DNA of 64,000 nucleotides from positions 62,001 through 126,000 of the forward strand of contig CAVSWD010000005.1 in the NCBI GenBank assembly GCA_963731615.1. The letters are read 5' to 3'. The notes beneath the pieces were generated by a model, which did not search any database, had not been told where the DNA came from, and was given only the letters and a program-made list of their open reading frames with translations. The position numbers and the translations under genes are program-made. Below, piece by piece: positions 43,143 through 51,662 of this stretch. Each line of letters opens with the position of its first letter. Positions within the stretch are counted from its first letter, which is position 1. The stretch is from Gaiellasilicea sp963731615. GTDB taxonomy: Bacteria > Actinomycetota > Thermoleophilia > Gaiellales > Gaiellaceae.

Positions 43143-44820
43143 CAGCGGTCGCCGAGACCGCGCACGAACCCTGCCGCGTAGACGACGTGCCGGGCGGCGA
43201 TGCCCGCCGTGGTCAGGACGCCGACGAGCGCGTCGCGGTAGCGGAACGCAGCGATCATGCCGGCTGCCGCGAGGGCAAGGAGGTAGAGCGCCGCGCCGAG
43301 CAACCAGGCCTGCGCCGGCCGGCCGCCGACGAGAAGCAGCACCGGTCCGAGCACCAGGAAGACCGGCGAGCAGGAGCGGCAGGAGCGTCGTCGCTCGAAG
43401 CGCCCGCAAGCCCGAAGCGACGCACGTCGCGGCTGCGGCGGCGCCCGTAGTCCCACGACCAGTCGCAGGTGCGGCCCGAAGAGCGGCGGCGGGGGCGCGA
43501 CGAGCACGGTCTCCGGCGTGTAGAGAACGTCGTCGCCGCGTGCGCTGAGTGCCGCCACGAGATCGTCGAGCCGCGTCGAGCCGATCGAGGGCGAGGAAGC
43601 GGCTCGCGCCGGACGACGAGTGAGCGCGCCGGATAGTCGCGGACGTAGCGGAGGTTCCCGGGCGTGAAGCTGAAGTAGAGCGAGCCGCCACCGAGTCGCG
43701 ACTCGACGACCCCGGCTGCGGCACGCTCGCGCCGGCTGCCCGAGTGCGGGGCGATCCGCGACATGACGACGGCGGCGATCTCGCTGCGGCCCATGAACGG
43801 CACCGACGGCCGAGAGCCAGTTGCCGGCCGGCAGATCGCCGTCGGCCAGGAATGCGATCACGTCGGACTGCGAGTGCTGCGGCTGCAGCTCGGACGTTCG
43901 CGGACGGTCAGCTCATCCACCTCGACGACGTCGAAGTCCTCGTAGTCGAGCCCGGCGACTGCTTCCGCGTGGGTCGTGACGACCGTGACGTGAGGACGGT
44001 AGCCGCGCGGCCGCGTCCACCCGAAGATGCCCGCGAGCCGCCGCTTGCGCTGGTAGTAGCGGAGGATCCTGAGCCGGTAGAAGATAGCCGCCGTGTCGAC
44101 GAGCGCGCGCAGGACGGCGAGGGAGCGCACGCCGGAGCCGGTGAAGCGGTAGTCGAGGCGAATCGGAAGCTCTTTGATGCGCGAGAACCCGAATGCCCGT
44201 GAAACCGCCAGCAGCTCGAGGTCGAAGGCGAATCGCTTCACGAGGAGGAGCGGCAGTACCTGCTCGGCGACGTCGCGGTGGAAGACCTTCAGCCCGACCT
44301 GGGTGTCGCGGACGTCGAGCCGGAAGAGCACACGGACGAGCTGCTGGTAGAGCCAGCTCGCGAGGCGCCGGGACAGCGGGTAGTGCACGTGCGACTCGGG
44401 ATGCCGCTTCGAGCCGATCGCGAAGTCGAGGCCTTCCCGCTCGGCGATCTCGACGAAGCGCGGCAGCCACGCTGGGTCGAGGTCGAGGTCGGCATCGATG
44501 TAGGCGACGTACCGGCCGGCGGCTTCGAGCGCGCCCACCTTGACCGCGTACCCCTTGCCCAGGTTGCGGTCGTAGTGGATGACGCGCACACCGTCGCCTG
44601 CTGCCTCGAGCATGCGCTCGGCCGTCCGGTCGATCGAACCGTCCGACACGACGATCAGCTCGAACGGCGCGCCGAGACCGGTCGCGACCGCGCGCCGGAT
44701 CGTCTCGACGTTCTCGACGATCGCCGACTCCTGGTTGAAGACCGGCACGATCACGGTCAGGAGCAGCTCGCCCGGCGGAGTCTCTCTCCCCGCCCGGCGT
44801 TCCTCGAGCCTGTCTTTCAC
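43142..44820 (-). pseudogene. Fused double glycosyltransferase family 2 protein, frameshifted in its second half
   Basis: Two GT-A units in one reading direction without an intervening start. The first (GTG 44820 to about 43900) is clean and dolichyl-phosphate-glucose-synthase-like: LLTVIVPVFNQESAIVENVE, FELIVVSDGSIDRTAERMLE, YVAYIDADLDLDPAWLPRFV with DxD, and RDTQVGLKVFHRDVAEQVLP. It is followed by HVTVVTTHAEAVAGLDYEDF and, after a shift near 43885, by a second GT2-like core: DVIAFLADGDLPAGNWLSA (acid motif), GGSLYFSFTPGNLRYVRD, then VLYTPETVLVAPPPPLFGPH. A C-terminal helix bundle ends GFVRGLGDR at TGA 43144-43142. Shifts lie near 43885, 43810, 43600 and 43400. It is about 550 residues joined. 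Whether one chain is really made needs the corrected sequence. Confidence 0.65.
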
Positions 44821-44821
44821 G

Positions 44822-45812
44822 CTAGAGCTCGGCAGGGCGCTCGACACTCCTCCACGCTGTCACGTCCGCGTCGACGAGCATCCGCACCAACCCGTCGAAG
44901 TCGACCGTCGGCTCCCAGCCGAGCCGCTCCCGTGCCTTGCGCAGGATCGCCGACGAGGTTGTGCAGCTCCGCCTTTCCGCGGCGCAGCGACTCGTCGACC
45001 TGCACGTGCTCACGCCAGTCGAGGCCGACGTGAGCGAACGCGCACTCGACGAGGTCCTGCACCGAGTGCGTGACCCCGGTGGCAATCACGTAGTCGTCCG
45101 GCTCCTCCTGCTGCAGCATCAGCCACATCGCGCGCACGTAGTCGCCGGCGTAGCCCCAATCACGGCGCGCATCGAGGCTGCCGAGCTGGAGCCGGTCGTC
45201 GAGCTGGAGGGAGATCCGAGCTGCGCCGTGAGCCACCTTGCGCGGCAGAAAGTCGAGCGGGCGACGCGGCGACTCGTGGTTGAAAAGGATCCCCGAGGAG
45301 GCGTGCAGCCCGTAGCGGCGGCGATACGAGCGGACGACGAAGAAGGCGTACGCCTTGGCCGCGCCGTACGGCGTCACGGGCATGACCGCGGTGTCCTCGT
45401 GCTGGGGTGCCTCGAGCGGGTCGCCGAAGATCTCGCTCGAGGCAGCCTGGTAGACACGAGCGTCCGGGGCGGCGCGGCGAACCGCCTCCAGGAGCGCGGT
45501 CGCGCCGACCGCCGCGAACTCGGCCGTCTGAACCGGCTGCTCCCAGGACATCGGAACGAATGACGGCGCCGCCAGGTTGTAGACCTCCGCAGGCTCGGCG
45601 GCCTCCAGCGCGCGGACGAGCGAGAGCTCGTCGAGCAGATCGGCCTGGATCAGCTCGATCCGGTCGCGGACGCCGTCCAGGTTCGGGTAGCGCTCCGATA
45701 TGGGACGCCGGACGATGCCGAAGACCTCGTAGCCCTGATCGAGGAGCAACTCGGTCAGGAACGAGCCGTCCTGCCCTCCGATTCCCGTGATCAGCGCCCG
45801 TCTCGCCGTCAT
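44822..45812 (-). CDS. GDP-mannose 4,6-dehydratase-like SDR enzyme, one frameshift
   Basis: Extended SDR of about 329 residues resembling GDP-D-mannose 4,6-dehydratase, first step to GDP-fucose, -rhamnose or -perosamine. RRALITGIGGQDGSFLTELL matches the Gmd signature T-G-x-x-G-Q-D-G-S. GDPLEAPQHEDTAVMPVTPY follows, with YGAAKAY giving Tyr-x3-Lys. AASSEIFG carries the Ser/Glu catalytic pair, and ILFNHESPRRPLDFLPRKVA is the diagnostic Gmd stretch. One extra base near 44945 separates AELHNLVGDP from KARERLGWEPTVDFDGLVRM, and the frame then ends SVERPAEL. ATG 45812 overlaps the upstream GT4 stop (ATGA). The Rossmann loop has Ile-Gly where Gmd usually has Ile-Thr, a small difference. Confidence 0.82.
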
Positions 45813-46808
45813 CGCCGCCCATTCTGCTCGTAGGCGGCGACGAGGGCGCCGGCTGCGGACTTCGAGGCAGCCCGAGCGCGCTCCCGGCCGGACGTTCCCA
45901 GTCGTCGCGCGCGCCGCCGGATCGTCGAGCGATCGCTCGATGGCCGCTCGCAGCACTCCGGGATCGCCGGGCGGGACGAGCAATCCGGTCACGCCGTCCT
46001 CGATCGCGTCCACGAGGCCGCCGACCGCCGTCGCCACCACCGGCCGGCCGTACGCCATCGCCTCCCGTGCGACGACGCCGTAGCCCTCGCGGCGCGACGG
46101 GACGCAGACGACCGCGGCGCGCTCGTAGTACGAGCCGAGCTCCGAGCGCGGGACGAAGCCGACCGCCTCCGGCACGTCGACCGGACCGGCTCCGACGATC
46201 ACTCGCGGCAGTCCCTCGGTCGCCGCCAGGAACTCGTGGATGCCCTTCTCGGGCGAGAGGCGGCCGACGAACAACACGTGTGGAGGCTCGTCGGGTTCAC
46301 CGACGGTCTCGGGGATCTCGACCGGGCTCGGCACGACGCGCACCTCGCGCGCGCCCAGCTCGCGCGCGGCTCCGGCGAGGTACTCGGACGCGACGATCGC
46401 CAGCCGCGCCCGGCGAACGAGCCACCGGAACGCCCAGGGAGCGCGCCGCGCCAGCTCGACGTCGGTTCCCCAGAGCTGGACGACGTACGGCTTGCCGGTC
46501 TTGAGCGCGGGGAGCGCGGACGGGAGCCAGTGGGCGTGGACGAGGTCGGCGTCACGGGCAGCCCGGCGGGCGGCGCGCGCGAACGAGAACAGGAACGCGG
46601 GCAACAGCAGCACGAGCCACGGCCGGCGGCGCAGGTTTCCCACGATCCCGTGGCCGTACGCAACCCCGAAGTGCCGGAACGACGCGGGCGAGACGACCTC
46701 CACCTCGACGCCCTCGGCGCGGACGCCCTCGACCGCATCGCGCACGAAGAGACCCGCCACGTCCCGCTCGTCGCGCGGGTACGAGGTCGTCAGGACGACG
46801 ATCTTCAT
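45809..46808 (-). CDS. Glycosyltransferase family 4, 3' frameshift
   Basis: GT-B transferase of about 333 residues. MKIVVLTTSYPRDERDVAGL opens it, and DADLVHAHWLPSALPALKTG and PYVVQLWGTDVELARRAPWA are typical acceptor-side motifs. HVLFVGRLSPEKGIHEFLAA, CVPSRREGYGVVAREAMAYG (donor-site Glu) and LVDAIEDGVTGLLVPPGDPG form the donor half. Near 45905 a single-base shift replaces the natural end SAAGALVAAYEQNGRR, whose TGA (45811-45809) overlaps the downstream ATG. Only the last 30 residues are affected. ATG 46808 shares a base with the upstream stop. Confidence 0.85.
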
Positions 46809-47761
46809 CAGGCGGCCAGGTCCCCGAGCAGCTCCTCGACGGCTCGGGCACCACCTGCGGCGAGCGCCCAGGCGACGGGCCTGCCCACGAGCACCCCGTC
46901 AGCGCCCAGCTCGACGGCGCGCCGGACGTCGGCGGCAGAGTCGATCCCTCCGTCCACGAGCACCGGCACCTGGCCGGCAACCTCTGCCACGACCTCGGGC
47001 AGGGCCGCGGCCGTCGCAACGGCGCCGTCGAGCTGGCGGCCGCCGTGGTTCGAGACGATCACGCCTGCGGCTCCGGCGTCGAGCGAGCAGCGAGCGTCGT
47101 CGGCACGAAGGACTCCCTTGACGACGACCGGGAGCCCACCCAGCTCGCGGAGCCAGGCGATGTCGTCGTACGTGACTCCGGGATCCTGCAGTGCGCCCGC
47201 CGAGTGCCGAGGGACGTCGATGTTCCCGCGTCCATGCTCCTCCGGGATGACGAAGCCGCTCCTGGCATCGCGCAGCTTCCGGCCCAGGAACGGTGTGTCA
47301 CCGGTGAGCACGAGCGCCCGGTAGCCGGCGGCCGCCGCCCGGCGGACGATCGCCGCCGTCAGGCCGCGGTCGCGCAGGACGTAGACCTGAAACCAGCGCG
47401 GAGCCTCCGAAGCGGTTTCGGCGATCTCCTCGAGGCTCCGTGACGACCGGGTCGAGACGATGTTGAGCGCGCCTGCGGCCGCCGCACCCCGTGCGGTCTC
47501 CAGCTCGCCCTCGGCGTGGAGGAGTCCCTGGTACCCCATCGGAGCGACGCCGACGGGATGGGGCAGGTGCAGGCCGAGCAGATCGACTCCGGCCGGCTCG
47601 GGCGGCGGCACGAGGGCGCGTGTGCGCGTGCCGACCAGCTCCCAGGCCTCCCGGTTGGCGGCCAACGTCACCTCGTCGCCCGCCCCGCCCGCGTAGAAGT
47701 CGTAGACCGACGGGGGCAGCGCCACACGCGCGGCCGCCTCCAGCTCCTCAACCGTCGGCAC
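46808..47761 (-). CDS. FMN-dependent alpha-hydroxy-acid oxidase/dehydrogenase
   Basis: Oxidises an L-2-hydroxy acid to the 2-oxo acid with FMN in a TIM barrel, by family. Of its 317 residues, SVYDFYAGGAGDEVTLAANR near 18-37 carries the conserved Tyr. LHLPHPVGVAPMGYQGLLHA and RWFQVYVLRDRGL are flavin-site strands. DAGAAGVIVSNHGGRQLDGA near 235-254 contains the catalytic His and following Arg, and VPVLVDGGIDSAADVRRAVE binds the FMN phosphate. It is shorter than the usual 350-380 residues; most of the shortening is in the middle loop region. It is placed inside a glycosyltransferase operon, overlapping its neighbours on both sides, so its hydroxy acid may relate to a glycan substituent such as lactate; that is speculation. 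Confidence 0.88.
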   Translation of the reverse strand: MPTVEELEAAARVALPPSVYDFYAGGAGDEVTLAANREAWELVGTRTRALVPPPEPAGVDLLGLHLPHPVGVAPMGYQGLLHAEGELETARGAAAAGALNIVSTRSSRSLEEIAETASEAPRWFQVYVLRDRGLTAAIVRRAAAAGYRALVLTGDTPFLGRKLRDARSGFVIPEEHGRGNIDVPRHSAGALQDPGVTYDDIAWLRELGGLPVVVKGVLRADDARCSLDAGAAGVIVSNHGGRQLDGAVATAAALPEVVAEVAGQVPVLVDGGIDSAADVRRAVELGADGVLVGRPVAWALAAGGARAVEELLGDLAA

Positions 47762-49071
47762 GCAACCGCCTGGAGAAGACGATCGGAGCCGCGAGCGCCA
47801 GCATCGCGAACGCGAAGAAGTAGTAGAACGACATCGTCAGGTAGAACGCGTTGGAGGCGATGGTGCCGGCGAGCGCGGCCGTCATTCCCCACGCGAGCGG
47901 CCTGATCCGCCGCGACTCGAGCGTCCTGCCGATCGCCCGCAGCCGCTGCAGCCGCTTGAAGACGTAGACGAGGAACGCGACGAAGAGCGCGGTGCCGACG
48001 ATCCCGGTCTCGACGAGCGTGGCGACATAGAACGAGTGCGGCCCGAAGTTCGTCCGGCCGGTAACGAACTCGTAGTAGACGGAGAAGTTGTTCAGGCCGA
48101 GCCCGAAGAGCGGGTTCGACGAGAGCACGTCCGGGATGAAGCCGTAGACGTCGAAGTGGGTCGAGGTGCCGCGCGCCGAGGTGTCGACGCGCGAGCGCAG
48201 CACCTGCTCGAAGAACTCCCAGCGGGCAGCGAGTACGACACCGAGCGCGATCGCGACCGCCCCGAGCGGCAGGAGCAGCTCGGGCGTGAAGACCTTCCTC
48301 CGGTAGGGAACGGCGAGCACGAGCAATCCCGACTCCGAGCCCGAGCAGCCCCGACCGCGAGAGCGTCGCCAGCTCGACGACGAGCAGGAACGCGAGCACG
48401 GCCGCGAGCGGCAGCTTCAGCCGGTGCCCGCGCTCGAGCCGCAGGTAGAGCGGCGTCAGCATGAGCAGCGGGATCACGAGCTCGATCCCGAGGTGGTTCG
48501 GGTCGCCGGTGAGCGCGTTCGGCCGGAAGACGCTCGCGCCCTCGATCGCGCCGTAGATGTTGATCTGGCTCGCGCCGCCGGTGAGCGGGGAGAGGAGCGA
48601 CTGGTCGAGGTTGATCCCCAGCACCTCCGCCGTGCCGAGCTGGACGATCCCGTAGATCGCGTTCGCGACGAAGCCGCCGATGAAGGTCGCGAACGTCGCC
48701 CAGTAGAAGCGCTCGCTGCGCCGCGCGAGGTACGCGATCCCGACGATCAGGAAGAGGAAGTGGAGCACGAACTTGACCATCCCCTTCGCCCACTGCGCGA
48801 GCGCCTGCTCGGTCTCGAGGTTGAAGAAGCCGACCAGGTAGACGGCGAGGAACGCGAGGAAGAAGAGCGCGGCGACCGCAGCTCCCCAGGCGAGCCGCCG
48901 GTCGCCGGCGCCGAGCCGGGTCGCGGCGTAGACGACGAGGAAGACCGCGGTGAGCACGTCCGAGAGGCTGAGCGTGCCGGCGACCTCCCACTGGAGCTTC
49001 GCGAAGGTGACCGTGAAGACGGTGGCGAAGAAGAGCGCGTCGACGACCGGGCTCGGCCTGACCCTGGTCAC
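47748..49071 (-). CDS. O-antigen ligase / Wzy-like membrane protein, one frameshift
   Basis: Polytopic protein of about 440 residues and ten to twelve helices. GTG 49071 (VTRVRPSPVVDALFFATVFT) overlaps the upstream GT4 stop (GTGA). The first frame runs to about 48335, with WAKGMVKFVLHFLFLIVGIA, FRPNALTGDPNHLGIELVIP and LVVELATLSRSGLLGLGVGI, the latter two in the region conserved in Wzy_C proteins. The second frame (from 48326) holds NPLFGLGLNNFSVYYEFVTG and FGPHSFYVATLVETGIVGTA, the characteristic periplasmic loop with His. It is a second polymerase or ligase besides the one at 5.9 kb. The stop overlaps the oxidase start by 14 bases. Confidence 0.83.
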
Positions 49072-50312
49072 AGCGTGTGCAGGAGCTCGGCCAGCTCCTC
49101 GGCCCGGGCGCGGCGCGAGAGTGCGTGGCGGGTCTGCTCCGGGATCGCGGTCGCGGCGAGGCCGCCGTTGGCGAAGCGTTCGTGCAGCTCCTGCAGCGCC
49201 GCCTTCAGCGCCTCGACGTCGTCCGGCGGCGCGACGACGCCCGCGCCGGTCTCCCGGATCAGGTCGGCCGCAGCGCCGTCGGGCGGCACGGCGGCGAGAA
49301 TCGGCCGCTCCGCCGCGAGGTACTCGAACACCTTCCCGGAGAGCACACCCTTGCCGCGCCCGCCGGCGTCCGGGATCAGCAGCAGGAGCGCTTCCGAGTC
49401 GCGCTGCAGCTCGAGCGAGGCCTGGCGCGGTGCATACGGGATCAGCTCGAGCTTGTCGCCGAGCCCGCGCGCCTGCGCCCACTCCAGGTCGGACGAGCGG
49501 AAGTCGCCGAGGAAGCGTGCCTGCACGTCGAGTCCGGATTCGTCGAGCGCCGTCAGGAACGGGCGCGGGTCGCGCTTGCCGAAGAAGCTGCCGGCGTGGG
49601 TGATCCGGAAGCGCTGCGCCGGCGTGTAGTCGAGCCCCGCGAAGTCGTCGAAGTCGCAACCGTTCGAGATCGTCACGATCTTGCCCTGCGGCGAGAAGCC
49701 TCGCGCCTCGTCGGCGATCGCGTCCGAGACGCACGTGATCGCGTCGGCCGAATGGGCGACGAGCCGCGCGACGCCGACGTCGACCTTCTCCTTCAGCCGC
49801 ACCGCCAGGCTCTCGGCGCGCCGGTGCGGGTGGGCGACGAGCGAGTCGCGCAGGTCGGCAACCCACTTCGCTCCCGTTGCCTTCTTCACCGCCGCGCCGA
49901 CGAAGTGCACGGAGTTCGGCGGCGAGGTGGTGATGACGACGTCGATCTTGTGCTCGCGCGCGATCCGGATCGCGGCCGGGATCGCGGTCAGGTTCCAGCT
50001 CACATTCTCGTCCGGGACGAGCAGGCGCCGCGAGGCGAGCTTCGCCTGGACGAGCGCGCGCTCGACGCCCTCCTTGCCGTGCAGCTCCTCGGCCGGCCTG
50101 CGGCCCTTCGGCCCGACGTAGCGGGCGCGATGAACCCAGGCCTGCGTCGGCGCGCGCAGGTCGGCGTCCTCGTGGATCCACTTGGGGTCGTCCGGGGCGA
50201 GCACGTGCGTCTCGATCCCGAGCGCCGGCAGGTACTGCGCGAACTTGAGCGGGCGCTGGACGCCGCCACCGCCCGCGGGCGGCCAGTAGAGCGAGACGAG
50301 CAGGACTTTCAC
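49068..50312 (-). CDS. Glycosyltransferase family 4
   Basis: Intact GT-B transferase of 414 residues and first gene of the seven-gene unit. VKVLLVSLYWPPAGGGGVQR is the acceptor glycine loop, with IDVVITTSPPNSVHFVGAAV and AKWVADLRDSLVAHPHRRAE following. The donor half shows RITHAGSFFGKRDPRPFLTA, LELIPYAPRQASLELQRDSE and KVFEYLAAERPILAAVPPDG. The WbuB/fucosaminyltransferase-like layout (long N-domain with GG-VQR) suggests an acetamido-sugar donor, weakly. GTG 50312 lies seven bases after TAGCAT. The downstream Wzy-like gene overlaps by four bases. Confidence 0.9.
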   Translation of the reverse strand: MKVLLVSLYWPPAGGGGVQRPLKFAQYLPALGIETHVLAPDDPKWIHEDADLRAPTQAWVHRARYVGPKGRRPAEELHGKEGVERALVQAKLASRRLLVPDENVSWNLTAIPAAIRIAREHKIDVVITTSPPNSVHFVGAAVKKATGAKWVADLRDSLVAHPHRRAESLAVRLKEKVDVGVARLVAHSADAITCVSDAIADEARGFSPQGKIVTISNGCDFDDFAGLDYTPAQRFRITHAGSFFGKRDPRPFLTALDESGLDVQARFLGDFRSSDLEWAQARGLGDKLELIPYAPRQASLELQRDSEALLLLIPDAGGRGKGVLSGKVFEYLAAERPILAAVPPDGAAADLIRETGAGVVAPPDDVEALKAALQELHERFANGGLAATAIPEQTRHALSRRARAEELAELLHTL

Positions 50313-50319
50313 GCGCCCG

Positions 50320-50325
50320 ATGCTA
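50320..50325 (-). promoter_or_regulatory. Candidate leaderless -10 element, TAGCAT
   Basis: Minus-strand TAGCAT, seven bases before GTG 50312. It would start the operon 50312-42048. Confidence 0.45.
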
Positions 50326-50333
50326 CTGCGCGG

Positions 50334-51610
50334 CTAGCGAGACGAGGCCGCGGCGCCGATCCCCTCGCGATCCTCGTGCAACGCCATGTCGACGTCTCGC
50401 TGGTCTTCCATCGCGGTCTCCGTCGCGGTGACGAGGAGATCGAGCTGCCGGTCGAGGATCTCGACGCGCTCCGGTGGCGCGATCGACCTGAGGTCGGTGA
50501 GCGCAGCCTTCAAACGGCGCGAAACTTGCGGCGACCCCGCTCCGGCCATGCGGATCTCGTCGAAGGCGAGGTGAACGTAGGCCTCCCAGCTCATCGTCCG
50601 CACAGTGAGCCTCAGCTCGCCCGCCTCGTCTCGATGCCGACCGTCGGGAAACGGTCGTCGCACCAGCTGCCTGAGGACGTCGTGCAAGCCGGTCGATCGC
50701 CTGCACGGCGGTCGTCGGATCCTGAAAGGGCGAATCGGCCAGCGACCGCTCGGCGATGTCGACGAGGAGCCGGACACCGTAGGCGACGTCCTCGTCCAGC
50801 GTCGGCTCGAGCTGGGAGATCAGAGCCTTGCGCAGCTTGTCCTCGTCCAGCCCTGCCGGGTCGCCGTCGACGCGGAAGAGCGGCGCTCCTGCAGGGACGA
50901 ACTCCCCCAGCGCCGGGCACAGCTCGAGGCGGCAGTTCACGCGCCGCGCCTCCTCGACGAGCTGGTCGACGCCGATGCCGGTGACGACGCCGGATGTTCT
51001 CGCTTCGACGACGAACGGTGCGCCAGGTTCGGGCTCGACGGCTGTGCCCTTGTCCGGATACTTGCGGTCGAGGAGCGAGCGCGTCTCCTTGCCCACGAGC
51101 TCGATCAGCGCCGAGACGCGCAGCGCCTGGCCGATGTGATGCACGTACATGACGAGGACGGCGATGCTGACGAGAACGAGCGTGAACGCCGTCACGACCG
51201 CGATCCCCGGCACATGGCCGGTGCTGTCGCCGTTGATCGTCACCTCGCGGGCCGCGAGGACGGAATGCACGAACGTCGCCACGAAAAGCCCGATTGCGAA
51301 CTGGCTCGGCTTGTCTCGCAGGATCCGCTGCACGATCCGGGGCGAGAATTGCCCCATCGCCAGCTGCACGACGACCATCGTGATCGTCAGCACGAGGGCG
51401 GTCAGGCTGACCATCGACGCAGCCACCGTGGTCAGGATGATCAAGGCCGAGTCTGGGCCGCCGGTGAGGACACGTCGGAATCGCCCTGTAGTCGAAGTAG
51501 CGGTCGAGGGCGATCGTTGCCAGCGACAGTACGGCGCCGGCGAGCACGCAGAGCACGGGCACGAACCAGAGGCTCGACTTGAGATGGATCAGCAGCTTCG
51601 AGAGTCTCAC
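50334..51610 (-). CDS. DUF2254 membrane protein, two frameshifts
   Basis: Predicted membrane protein of about 425 residues of the DUF2254 family; function unknown. GTG 51610 starts VRLSKLLIHLKSSLWFVPVL, a first helix, with SLATIALDRYFDYRAI next. A shift near 51475 leads to the long clean part (51444-50690): VSLTALVLTITMVVVQLAMG, QFSPRIVQRILRDKPSQFAI and VSIAVLVMYVHHIGQALRVS, the three remaining helices. A large soluble domain of about 230 residues follows. After a shift near 50690 the end reads EAYVHLAFDEIRMAGAGSPQ and finishes GIGAAASSR. It stands alone, divergent from HyuA, and has no evident tie to polysaccharide synthesis. Confidence 0.82.
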
Positions 51611-51617
51611 GCGTCGA

Positions 51618-51623
51618 GGTCTA
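51618..51623 (-). promoter_or_regulatory. Near-match leaderless -10 element, TAGACC
   Basis: Minus-strand TAGACC, seven bases before GTG 51610. The spacing fits the window's pattern but the last base is C. Confidence 0.25.
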
Positions 51624-51649
51624 CCCCGGGCGTGACTCGCGCAACCTCC

Positions 51650-51655
51650 TAGAGT
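51650..51655 (+). promoter_or_regulatory. Candidate leaderless -10 element, TAGAGT
   Basis: TAGAGT, seven bases before GTG 51663, identical to the sites at 1-6 and 25345-25340. Confidence 0.5.
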
Positions 51656-51662
51656 CTGCGCC

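Noticed and set aside
47668..50181. 837-residue minus-strand open frame
   Set aside because: It combines a shadow of the GT4 at 49068-50312 with the first frame of the Wzy-like protein. The shadow part is low-complexity Arg/Ala.
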